A stretch of DNA of 56,313 bases from Lachnospiraceae bacterium. GTDB taxonomy: Bacteria; Bacillota; Clostridia; Lachnospirales; Lachnospiraceae. A model generated the notes under the pieces. The model saw nothing but the letters and a program-made list of their open reading frames with translations. It was not told the origin of the DNA and made no database searches. The stretch spans positions 1 through 56,313 of the forward strand of contig SVFG01000005.1 of assembly GCA_015056975.1 (NCBI GenBank). The letters run 5' to 3'. Each line of letters starts with the position of its first letter. Positions within the stretch are counted from its first letter, which is position 1. A program made the position numbers and the translations under genes. Shown piece after piece: positions 7,627 through 14,648 of this stretch.

Positions 7627-7631
7627 TCACT

Positions 7632-8717
7632 TTATGCTCTTATCGCCCAGCGCATTTTGGTGCTCTTGGCACGGGAATTTCTGGCACACTCCTCAGCAGA
7701 CGGGCGTATGAAGTCCCGAGCAATTTCCCTATATATACCGGCCTTCTCCAGTTCCTTAAAGGAGCGCTTCACCAAACGGTCTTCGCCGGAATGGAAGGTC
7801 AGAATCGCAACCCTACCGTTAGGTGCCAATACCTTGGGCAATTTTTCCAAAAAAGTATATAATACCTCAAACTCACTGTTTACATCAATACGAAGTGCCT
7901 GAAAGGTTCTGGCACAGGATTTTTTCACCGCTTCGGCACGCTCTGCCTTCGGAACATAACAAAGAGCCTGTTCAATCACCTCTCTCATATGGGTGGTTGT
8001 TTCAATGAGCTTTCCTTTACGAAACCACTTCATAACGGTAGCAGCAATTTCTTCTGCATAGGGCTCGTCCGCATTTTCCCTGAGCATTCCAGCCAATTCT
8101 TCTTCCGTAACTTCCTTCAAACGCTCAGCGGCACTGGTCCCTTTTTGTGGATTCATGCGCAAATCAAGAGGACCCTCTACCTTATAGGAAAACCCTCTGT
8201 CCGGATTATCAATCTGCATGGAAGATACACCCAAATCTGCCAACACAAAATCAAACTTTCTGCCCGTTTCTTTTACAACCAAGTCCATATCTGCAAAATT
8301 CTGTAAGCGAATCGTCAGAATCTCTTCTCCATATCCCTGCTTTGCCAAACGTTCCCTGGTCTTGGCAGACTCTATCGGGTCCACATCCAATGCATAGATA
8401 TGTCCCTCTCCCTTTAAACACTCAAGCATGGCCTTCGTATGACCGCCATATCCCAATGTAGCGTCCAGACCCACCTGTCCCGGCTGAATCTGCAGAAACT
8501 CAAGTATTTCTTTGACACAAATTGAAATATGCATTCCGGCAGGCGTACTGCCTTTTTGAATAACCTTTTCAATGGTATCCGCATACTTTTCCGGATTATG
8601 TTCCTTATATTTTTCTTTATAGTTTCGCGGATGCGTCCCAGAGTAACGCACGCGGCGCTTATGGGGCTTTTCCTGTTCCGCACGATTTTCAAAATTAGGT
8701 TGTGTGTTATTATTCAT
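7632..8717 (-). CDS. rsmH: 16S rRNA (cytosine-1402-N4)-methyltransferase, RsmH-type
   Basis: SAM-dependent methyltransferase that N4-methylates C1402 in the ribosomal P site. The SAM motif GLDATLGYGGHT is at 83-94, and FDFVLADLGVSSMQ and LTFHSGEDR are family signatures. At 361 residues it is longer than the usual 310 or so because of a Lys/Arg-rich N-terminal extension of about 50 residues before the MHIS segment that replaces the usual H-x-P-V start. It lies outside any cell-wall (dcw) cluster, which suggests a second or relocated copy; whether a normal mraW copy exists elsewhere cannot be seen. AAAGGGA precedes the ATG. Confidence 0.85.
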   Translation of the reverse strand: MNNNTQPNFENRAEQEKPHKRRVRYSGTHPRNYKEKYKEHNPEKYADTIEKVIQKGSTPAGMHISICVKEILEFLQIQPGQVGLDATLGYGGHTKAMLECLKGEGHIYALDVDPIESAKTRERLAKQGYGEEILTIRLQNFADMDLVVKETGRKFDFVLADLGVSSMQIDNPDRGFSYKVEGPLDLRMNPQKGTSAAERLKEVTEEELAGMLRENADEPYAEEIAATVMKWFRKGKLIETTTHMREVIEQALCYVPKAERAEAVKKSCARTFQALRIDVNSEFEVLYTFLEKLPKVLAPNGRVAILTFHSGEDRLVKRSFKELEKAGIYREIARDFIRPSAEECARNSRAKSTKMRWAIRA

Positions 8718-8731
8718 CTTTGTCCCTTTCG

Positions 8732-9493
8732 TTATACAATCGTATTGGTATCTGCGAGAAATCTCAACATAAGTTCATTCACTTCCTTACACTTCTCAGT
8801 AGGAAAATGTGGGCCGTGTCCACTGTCTTTTATAATATGAACTTCTGCCTGTGTACAGATTTCCTTTATCTCTTCTAATCGTTCCCTTGAGGCAGCGGCA
8901 TCCCTCTCTCCTGCAATTAACATCATGGGCATGGTAATTTTCTTCCATTCCTCTTTTGAAAGTCGGGGATGCATGCGCCAATCCTTTACTTCCTGTCTAA
9001 GGTACTCCTCAACGTTGCCGCCATGTGCCTGTGCATGACGATGCTTCATTGTCTCAATAAAATCCGTCTCTCCATTTCGCACCAAATTCTCCGGCTCATA
9101 GTCATCGGAATTCACCGTATCAATAACGCCGCCGTTTCCAATACTTATCAGGCTCTTCACTCTCTCCGGATGTTTGGCCGCAATATAATAAGCAACACCG
9201 CCTCCCGTACTATAGCCTATCAGATGTGCCTGCTTAATCCCCATACAATCCATAAATTTCACTATATCGTCCGCAAGACTCCCGGAATCCCACGTCAAAT
9301 CCTCGCACACACTTCGCCCATGTCCTCTGAAATCCGGATAATAGCAATGATATCCTGCTCCTGAAAACGGCAAAATCTGTCCGCTGAACGCCAGAATTCC
9401 ACGACTGTAAGCACTGTGCAAAAAAATGACAGGTTCTCCGTACCCAAACTCCTCATAAAACATGTTCAGATTATCAATTTGTATGTGTGGCAT
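8732..9493 (-). CDS. Alpha/beta hydrolase
   Basis: A 253-residue alpha/beta-hydrolase. The nucleophile elbow GYSTGGG gives S95, with D198 in GERDA and H226 in DSGHGPHF completing the triad; HSAYSRG near residue 26 forms the oxyanion region. No signal peptide, so intracellular. The substrate (ester, lactone or haloalkane-like) is undetermined. The longer frame starting at 9556 was rejected because AGGAGG lies directly before the ATG at 9493. It is 17 nt downstream of the PNPOx-like gene and probably in the MarR-led operon, so it may be induced by the ligand sensed by that regulator. Confidence 0.85.
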   Translation of the reverse strand: MPHIQIDNLNMFYEEFGYGEPVIFLHSAYSRGILAFSGQILPFSGAGYHCYYPDFRGHGRSVCEDLTWDSGSLADDIVKFMDCMGIKQAHLIGYSTGGGVAYYIAAKHPERVKSLISIGNGGVIDTVNSDDYEPENLVRNGETDFIETMKHRHAQAHGGNVEEYLRQEVKDWRMHPRLSKEEWKKITMPMMLIAGERDAAASRERLEEIKEICTQAEVHIIKDSGHGPHFPTEKCKEVNELMLRFLADTNTIV

Positions 9494-9510
9494 TTCTTTT
9501 CCTCCTAATA

Positions 9511-9936
9511 CTAAGCCAACTCTTCTATGATAAAGCTTTCGTTTTTCAAATCGCAATAATATCGGCCCTTTTCCGCAGTAAATTTCAACACACAGTAATC
9601 CGGGTCTGTAACACCCTCTCTATAATAAATAATGTCACCTTTACTCCAAATTTCTCTCTTTATCCCTTCATCCTGTAACACTTCCATGGTACCTACCATC
9701 ATAACTCCCACATACCGGAATATGCCCTTACGATAAAAATAGACACTCGCTTTGGGATTCTCCATGAATTGCTTTGCTCTTAATGAGGAAGTGTTCGTTG
9801 AAAAATAAAAGTGATTTCCCTCAATTTTCTTCGGTGCAAACATTGCCTTTATATTAGGATATCCTTCCGCGTCAACAGATGCTACCATCGCAAGCTTCTG
9901 TCTCTTAATAAAATCAAAAATGTGCTTTCTTGTCAT
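9511..9936 (-). CDS. Pyridoxamine 5'-phosphate oxidase-like (split-barrel) protein
   Basis: About 142 residues of the flavin-binding split-barrel superfamily, similar to general stress protein 26-type proteins. The KLAMVASVDAEGYPNIKAMF strand pair, FYFSTNTSS and KASVYFYR are characteristic flavin-site segments. It probably binds FMN or F420-like cofactor and may reduce a small molecule. Its 5' end overlaps the upstream marR gene, so the two are translationally coupled. Two adjacent ATGs follow AGGAGGGG; the second (9936) has the better spacing, the first is at 9939. Pairing with a MarR regulator and a hydrolase suggests a small stress or xenobiotic response operon (inference). Confidence 0.8.
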   Translation of the reverse strand: MTRKHIFDFIKRQKLAMVASVDAEGYPNIKAMFAPKKIEGNHFYFSTNTSSLRAKQFMENPKASVYFYRKGIFRYVGVMMVGTMEVLQDEGIKREIWSKGDIIYYREGVTDPDYCVLKFTAEKGRYYCDLKNESFIIEELA

Positions 9937-10372
9937 CATACCCCTCCTCAAATGCTGTTAACGTATCCAGTACTTTAAACAAATACGTTTCAAACTCCTT
10001 TTGCTCCTTTTCCGTAAAACCCTGATAAAAAATCTCTCCCATCTTATCTGACATCATAGCAAACTCTTCCTCTAAAGATTTTGCATAGTCCGTGAGGGAA
10101 ATAATGGTTTGACGGCGGTTATTGGGATTTACGGTTTTTACTACAATCCCCTTTTCTACCATCCCGTCAATTATAATTGACACTGTGTTTTTGGCAAGTG
10201 ATGTTTCCTTACTGATTTCACTCATGAGCAAATTATCCTTTTTCCACAGTACAAACAAAATACGACCCTGACCACCACCGATTTCTATTCCTTTTTCATG
10301 CAGCAGTTTTTCAAAAATCCTATCCTGCAATTGCTTAATTCTTGAAATATAAAATCCGCCTCTTGTCTCCAT
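9914..10372 (-). CDS. MarR family transcriptional regulator
   Basis: A 152-residue winged-helix protein. The helix-turn-helix lies about residues 45-75 (SEISKETSLAKNTVSIIIDG) and the wing contains NPNNRRQTIISLT, the MarR DxRx-type region with Asp replaced by Asn. Long N- and C-terminal helices give the dimer interface. It leads the operon containing the PNPOx-like protein and alpha/beta hydrolase. A 28-bp near-perfect palindrome over its own transcription start strongly suggests autorepression lifted by a small ligand. The ATG follows GGAGAGG. Confidence 0.9.
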   Translation of the reverse strand: METRGGFYISRIKQLQDRIFEKLLHEKGIEIGGGQGRILFVLWKKDNLLMSEISKETSLAKNTVSIIIDGMVEKGIVVKTVNPNNRRQTIISLTDYAKSLEEEFAMMSDKMGEIFYQGFTEKEQKEFETYLFKVLDTLTAFEEGYDDKKAHF

Positions 10373-10388
10373 TGCAAACCTCTCCAGC

Positions 10389-10445
10389 GCAAATACTTCT
10401 ATATAGAACTATTTGCAGTATAACATATGCTTACATAATATGCAA
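10389..10445 (-). promoter_or_regulatory. marR promoter with 28-bp palindromic operator
   Basis: Leftward promoter TTGCAT (10440-10445), 17-nt spacer, TATACT (10417-10422). Abutting the -10 and covering the start site is a 28-bp palindrome (10389-10416), GCAAATA ... TATTTGC, with only one mismatched pair. It is the likely binding site of the MarR protein. Confidence 0.75.
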
Positions 10446-10476
10446 GCATGCATTCTCTTTATTGTGAGGAAGCGAC

Positions 10477-10645
10477 AACGTGCAGGGGAAGAGATACCAT
10501 AATACAAGCAGTGCAATGTGAGCACGCCGGCACTTAGCGAGGTATGATGCGCAATACATTGCGCATTCGAGCTTAGTACCGCTGCGATGCGAACCTTAGC
10601 GAGAGCGTGCCTGCGGTGGTTATGGTATCTCTTCCCCTACATGTT
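10477..10645 (+). repeat. Palindromic element, copy B
   Basis: Outer arms 10477-10502 and 10620-10645 match in 24 of 26 positions. Inside, GCAGTGCAATGTGAGCACGC and AGCGAGAGCGTGCCTGCGG are shared with copies A and C, and an internal perfect hairpin ATGCGCAAT-AC-ATTGCGCAT stands where the others carry different hairpins. It begins about 12 nt beyond the pnp terminator. No convincing reading frame. It fills most of the 332-nt gap between pnp and marR. Confidence 0.8.
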
Positions 10646-10656
10646 ATTTTTCATTA

Positions 10657-10689
10657 CAAAAAAGAGGCTGCACACCGTGCAACCTCTTT
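10657..10689 (-). terminator. pnp terminator
   Basis: Leftward stem AAAGAGG plus TGCAC paired with GTGCA plus CCTCTTT, followed on the minus strand by a run of six Ts. It ends the rpsO-pnp transcript. Confidence 0.85.
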
Positions 10690-10704
10690 ACTCTGCATAT
10701 ATTA

Positions 10705-12795
10705 TTACTGCTGTGCAACATCCTTCATGGAGAAGCTCATTCTGCCCATCTTGTCCTTGCCTAAGCAAACAACGGTAACCTTGTCACCTAATGTCAGAAC
10801 ATCCTCTACATGGTTGATTCTTTCCTTGGCAATCTTGGAAATGTGTACCATTCCCTCCTTACCGGGAGCGAACTCAACGAATGCACCAAATTCCTTAATG
10901 CTTACTACCTTGCCCTTGAAAATCTGACCTTCTTCAAAGTCTGTTGTAATAATCTTAATCATCTCAACAGCCTTGTCCATCATATCTTTATCGGTACCGC
11001 ATACTGATACATTACCGTCATCGGTAATATCAATCTTAACGCCGGTACGTGCAATAATCTCGTTGATGGTCTTACCACGCTGTCCTACAACATCACCGAT
11101 TCTCTCAGGATCAATCTGAATAGAGATGATCTTGGGAGCGTACTCGCCAACCTCGGGTCTGGGAGCTGCAATTGCAGGCTTCATGCAATTGTCCATAATG
11201 AACAATCTTGCTTCACGACATCTTGCAATAGCACCCTCAACGATAGGTCTGGTCAAACCGTGAATCTTAATATCCATCTGAATAGCGGTAATACCCTTGG
11301 TAGTACCGGTTACCTTAAAGTCCATATCTCCGAAGAAGTCCTCGAGACCCTGGATATCGGTAAGGAGTACAAAATCCTCATCAGCATCACCGGTTACCAG
11401 ACCGCAGGAAATACCTGCTACCATAGCCTTGATGGGAACACCTGCAGCCATCAGGGACATACAGGATGCACAGGTAGATGCCATGGATGTAGAACCGTTG
11501 GATTCAAAGGTCTCGGATACGGTACGGATTGCATAAGGGAATTCCTCTTCGCTGGGAAGTACGGGAATCAATGCTCTCTCAGCAAGTGCACCATGACCGA
11601 TTTCACGTCTTCCGGGTCCTCTGGAGGGCTTTGTCTCACCTACAGAGTAGGAAGGGAAGTTGTAATGATGCATATATCTCTTGCTTACTTCGTTCTCATC
11701 CAAACCGTCAATCTTCTGCTGCTCGGATAAAGGAGCCAAAGTACATACGTTACAAATCTGAGTCTGTCCACGGGTAAACATAGCGGAACCATGCACGCGG
11801 GGAATCAAATCAACCTCTGCTGCAAGAGGACGAATCTGATCGATAGCACGGCCATCGGGACGCTTGTGGTCCTTCAAAATCATCTTGCGGACAGTCTTCT
11901 TCTCATACTGGTATACAGCCTCACCTAAGATAGCAAGCCACTCTTCCTTCTCAGCAAAAGCCTCTTCCAGCTTTGCGGTAATCTGACGGATATTCTCCTC
12001 ACGGGTCTGCTTGTCATCAGTAAATACTGCTTCCTCCATCTGCTCGGGAGTAACGATAGCCTTCATCTCCTCAAACATCTCAGCGGGGATTGCGCAGCTT
12101 GTATACTCATGCTTCTGCTTGCCAACCTCAGCAACAATCTGCTCGATAAATGCAATGATTGTCTGGTTGATTTCATGAGCCTTGTAAATAGCCTCAATCA
12201 TCTTGTCCTCAGGCACTTCGTTAGCACCTGCTTCAATCATGATAACCTTTTCCTTGGTAGAAGCAACGGTCAGGTTCAAGTCACCGTTCTTCCACTGTTC
12301 CTGAGAAGGGTTCACAACAAACTCACCATCGATAAGTCCCATCTGAGTCATAGCACAGGGACCGTCAAAAGGAATGTCTGAAATGCAGGTAGCAATCGCA
12401 GAACCAATCATAGCAACAAGCTCAGGACGACATGCAGGGTCCACACTCATAACCATGTTATTCAGGGTAACATCATTGCGGTAATCCTTAGGGAATAAGG
12501 GACGCATGGGTCTGTCAATTACACGGCTGGTAAGAATTGCATTCTCACTTGCCTTACCCTCTCTCTTGTTAAAGCCTCCGGGAATCTTACCGACAGCATA
12601 TAACTTCTCCTCATATTCAACGCTCAAAGGGAAAAAGTCAATACCGTCTCTGGGCTTCTCAGAAGCGGTTGCAGTACAAAGTACTGTAGTGTCGCCATAG
12701 TGCATAAATGCACAACCATTTGCCTGCTTACCCACACGGTTGATATCAACGCTTAAGGTACGGCCTGCAAGGTCCAATTTGTAAGTCTGATACAT
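10705..12795 (-). CDS. pnp: Polyribonucleotide nucleotidyltransferase (PNPase)
   Basis: Phosphorolytic 3'-5' exoribonuclease of 696 residues, a trimer that degrades mRNA and can add heteropolymer tails. Domain order is RNase PH-like 1, helical linker, RNase PH-like 2 (with GRREIGHG near residue 400 and FESNGSTSMAS), a KH domain (IGDVVGQRGKTINEI) and a C-terminal S1 domain (GKVVSIKEFGAFVEF). All expected parts are present. ATGGAGGATATT lies within the longer open frame and provides the ribosome-binding site for the ATG at 12795. It lies downstream of rpsO in the conserved order; its leader holds a long hairpin that may allow RNase-based autoregulation. Confidence 0.97.
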   Translation of the reverse strand: MYQTYKLDLAGRTLSVDINRVGKQANGCAFMHYGDTTVLCTATASEKPRDGIDFFPLSVEYEEKLYAVGKIPGGFNKREGKASENAILTSRVIDRPMRPLFPKDYRNDVTLNNMVMSVDPACRPELVAMIGSAIATCISDIPFDGPCAMTQMGLIDGEFVVNPSQEQWKNGDLNLTVASTKEKVIMIEAGANEVPEDKMIEAIYKAHEINQTIIAFIEQIVAEVGKQKHEYTSCAIPAEMFEEMKAIVTPEQMEEAVFTDDKQTREENIRQITAKLEEAFAEKEEWLAILGEAVYQYEKKTVRKMILKDHKRPDGRAIDQIRPLAAEVDLIPRVHGSAMFTRGQTQICNVCTLAPLSEQQKIDGLDENEVSKRYMHHYNFPSYSVGETKPSRGPGRREIGHGALAERALIPVLPSEEEFPYAIRTVSETFESNGSTSMASTCASCMSLMAAGVPIKAMVAGISCGLVTGDADEDFVLLTDIQGLEDFFGDMDFKVTGTTKGITAIQMDIKIHGLTRPIVEGAIARCREARLFIMDNCMKPAIAAPRPEVGEYAPKIISIQIDPERIGDVVGQRGKTINEIIARTGVKIDITDDGNVSVCGTDKDMMDKAVEMIKIITTDFEEGQIFKGKVVSIKEFGAFVEFAPGKEGMVHISKIAKERINHVEDVLTLGDKVTVVCLGKDKMGRMSFSMKDVAQQ

Positions 12796-12836
12796 AATAT
12801 CCTCCATTCCACCGTTTATACGGTTACTATTTATTT

Positions 12837-12945
12837 GGTAAAGGTGGAACAGCTGTCTCCGAAACTACTGAAAAAAACATGTACTGCTTTTGCACATATT
12901 CTTTTCAGCAATCTCGGGATATACATCTGTCCCGCCCAACCTTCA
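12837..12945 (-). promoter_or_regulatory. Long imperfect hairpin in the pnp leader
   Basis: On the minus strand the segment from 12933 to 12892 pairs with 12887 to 12846 over about 40 positions with a small loop (AAAA), including GCTGAAAA / TTTTCAG and ATGTGC / GCAGTACAT. Pairing continues outward (AAGGTT with AAAGGT...) to about 12837/12945. It lies between the rpsO terminator and the pnp start, so the pnp mRNA would begin with or read through a double-stranded leader. An RNase III-cleaved leader stem autoregulates pnp in E. coli; a similar role here is inference. Confidence 0.6.
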
Positions 12946-12971
12946 ACTTGCAACTGCTTGTCCAAGCACAA

Positions 12972-13016
12972 ATAAACAGCAAGCGGAGAGGTTGGAATAC
13001 CCAACCTTGCTCCGCT
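12972..13016 (-). terminator. rpsO terminator
   Basis: Leftward stem AGCGGAGCAAGGTTGG (13001-13016) with CCAACCTCTCCGCT (12982-12995), loop of 5 nt, then TTGCTGTTTATTTG. The T-tract is imperfect, so partial read-through into pnp is plausible. Confidence 0.75.
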
Positions 13017-13027
13017 AACGTTCTGCA

Positions 13028-13294
13028 TTATTTTCTTAAGCCAAGCTTCTCAATAAGTGCACGATATCTCTCGATATCTTTCTTCTTCAGGTAATCCAAA
13101 AGACCACGTCTCTGACCTACCATCTTGAACATACCGCGACGGGAGTGGTTATCCTTGGGATTCTCCTTCAGGTGCTCAGTTAACTCCTGAATTCTTGCAG
13201 ACAATACTGCAACCTGAACCTCAGGTGAACCGGTGTCGCCGGGTGTTCTTGCGAACTCGTTCATAATAGCTGTTTTCTTTTCCTTAGAAATCAT
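13028..13294 (-). CDS. rpsO: 30S ribosomal protein S15
   Basis: 88 residues, the standard length for S15, which binds the central domain of 16S rRNA early in 30S assembly. [13 protein letters not shown] and KDNHSRRGM are family signatures. It has its own promoter and leader and precedes pnp, the near-universal pairing. In most Firmicutes it directly follows ribF; here about 7.7 kb of other genes intervene. The ATG follows AAGGAGGAA. Confidence 0.97.
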   Translation of the reverse strand: MISKEKKTAIMNEFARTPGDTGSPEVQVAVLSARIQELTEHLKENPKDNHSRRGMFKMVGQRRGLLDYLKKKDIERYRALIEKLGLRK

Positions 13295-13375
13295 TTTTCT
13301 TCCTCCTTAATTTAAAACCGCCTGACACTAAGACCGGGTCGGAGTCTCCCTTGTCCGAGCGTCGGCTAATCATAC
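13295..13375 (-). promoter_or_regulatory. Structured rpsO leader, possible S15 autoregulatory site
   Basis: The 5' untranslated region is GC-rich, unlike its surroundings, and can form stems such as GGGAGACTCC and GCCGAC with GTCAGGC. S15 represses its own mRNA in several bacteria through unrelated leader folds, so a regulatory fold is likely, but the sequence alone does not establish it. Confidence 0.4.
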
Positions 13376-13381
13376 TTAGGT

Positions 13382-13410
13382 ATCATAACATATTCTGTGC
13401 GGAATGTAAA
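13382..13410 (-). promoter_or_regulatory. rpsO promoter
   Basis: TTTACA (13405-13410), 17-nt spacer, TATGAT (13382-13387), reading leftward. Confidence 0.7.
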
Positions 13411-13433
13411 CCATAAAAATAAAATTTATAAAG

Positions 13434-13461
13434 AAAGACCACCAGTCTCCCGATGGTCTTT
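13434..13461 (-). terminator. Terminator of the NlpC/P60 gene
   Basis: Stem AAAGACCA with TGGTCTTT (12-nt loop), 5 nt after the stop codon, followed leftward by an A/T-rich stretch. Confidence 0.75.
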
Positions 13462-13465
13462 CATC

Positions 13466-14506
13466 TTAATCTTTTAATATTCTTACATACTTAACGGGAG
13501 TACGATAATTGTACTTACTAATCATAATACCGTTCTTAGGGCTGCTTGCGTGAATTACCTGATTGTTTCCTATGTACATGGTAACGTGATTAATCTTACC
13601 ATCACTGTCCGCATAGAAAATCAAATCTCCGGGCTGAATCTCAGAAAAACTGATTTTGGTACCGGAATTTGCCTGGGAACCGGAGTAATGAGGTAATTTC
13701 ACACCGAACTTCTTATATACACTGAGTACAAATCCGGAACAGTCAGCACCCTTTGTCAGACTAGTACCTCCCCATACATAAGGATTTCCCAAGAACTGCT
13801 TTGCATACTCTACCATCTCTACACGCACATCAGAAACGCCTTCACCATACAGAAGCTCTGTCATAGTAACTGCGGTATCAAGCTTCTCTTTTACCGTGAC
13901 ATACTCTGCAGAAACATATGCCTCCTGTCCATCTAACTCAATCTTAATCCAACCTTCTAAAGTTTCAACATAGTTGAGTTCCTCATCCTTGGGGACCTGA
14001 GTCAATACTTTACTCTGCTCAGAAGCTTCATCCCGAACATTCAAAGCATCCACATTAACTACTGCTACCGTACGCACTAATTCATTTGCCTTAAGCTTAG
14101 CATCCGGCCCTGTCAGCAAATAATCCATACTCACATAGCCCTCTACTTCGCCGGAGGTAATATGTGCCCAACCATCTTCCTCTTCCAAAATCTCGCAAGC
14201 GGCACCATTTTTCATCTTACCTACAAGCTTTCCTTTTGTAGAAGGAGTTTCGCGGACATTGAGATTGGCATCCTCCACATTGGCAATACCCAAATTGGTA
14301 TATCCCCAAAGAGAACCCTCTGCTTCCTTGGCAATCTCCAAATACTCCTCAACAGAGAAATTGGTCTCCAAAAAAGAAGCAATTCCTGCAGAAGGAAGAA
14401 TTGAAGCACTTACCTGTATAGGCTCCAGCGCCATACTAAGCACCAGTCCTGCGGCCAGTACAGCCGCTCCTCTATGCAATTTTCCATATATAGAATGACT
14501 TTTCAT
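13466..14506 (-). CDS. Secreted NlpC/P60 endopeptidase with two SH3 domains
   Basis: 346 residues. An N-terminal signal peptide (basic start, hydrophobic core about 12-26, cleavage near ASA at 33-35) precedes two bacterial SH3 domains (about 72-132 and 145-205; NLNVRETPSTKGKLVG and ALNVRDEASEQSKVL are the repeat starts). The C-terminal NlpC/P60 domain (about 228-346) has catalytic C256 in GADCSGF, H307 in INHVTMY and H319 in VIHAS. Such enzymes cut D-gamma-glutamyl-diamino-acid bonds in peptidoglycan stems. The frame could start at a GTG 18 nt earlier, but AAAGGT lies before the ATG at 14506. Strong promoter; single-gene unit. Confidence 0.92.
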   Translation of the reverse strand: MKSHSIYGKLHRGAAVLAAGLVLSMALEPIQVSASILPSAGIASFLETNFSVEEYLEIAKEAEGSLWGYTNLGIANVEDANLNVRETPSTKGKLVGKMKNGAACEILEEEDGWAHITSGEVEGYVSMDYLLTGPDAKLKANELVRTVAVVNVDALNVRDEASEQSKVLTQVPKDEELNYVETLEGWIKIELDGQEAYVSAEYVTVKEKLDTAVTMTELLYGEGVSDVRVEMVEYAKQFLGNPYVWGGTSLTKGADCSGFVLSVYKKFGVKLPHYSGSQANSGTKISFSEIQPGDLIFYADSDGKINHVTMYIGNNQVIHASSPKNGIMISKYNYRTPVKYVRILKD

Positions 14507-14559
14507 AATAAGTACCTTTATCACAAATCACAATATTGTTACAAAATTATTACACTGTG

Positions 14560-14588
14560 ATTATACCGACACTTATCAATTCTGTCAA
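14560..14588 (-). promoter_or_regulatory. Consensus promoter of the NlpC/P60 gene
   Basis: TTGACA (14583-14588), 17-nt spacer, TATAAT (14560-14565): a perfect sigma-A match reading leftward, so strong constitutive expression is expected. Confidence 0.85.
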
Positions 14589-14648
14589 CCTTTTCCTAAA
14601 TTTTCTTTAAGAATCTTATTTTTTTGTTAATATTTACCATAATTATGC

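Noticed and set aside
10477-10645. Element B as an IS remnant or classical MITE
   Set aside because: No target-site duplication was seen at the ends and no transposase exists in the window; left open as a non-autonomous element but not called one.
12831-13028. 65-residue frame between rpsO and pnp
   Set aside because: Covers the rpsO terminator and the long leader hairpin and has no ribosome-binding site.
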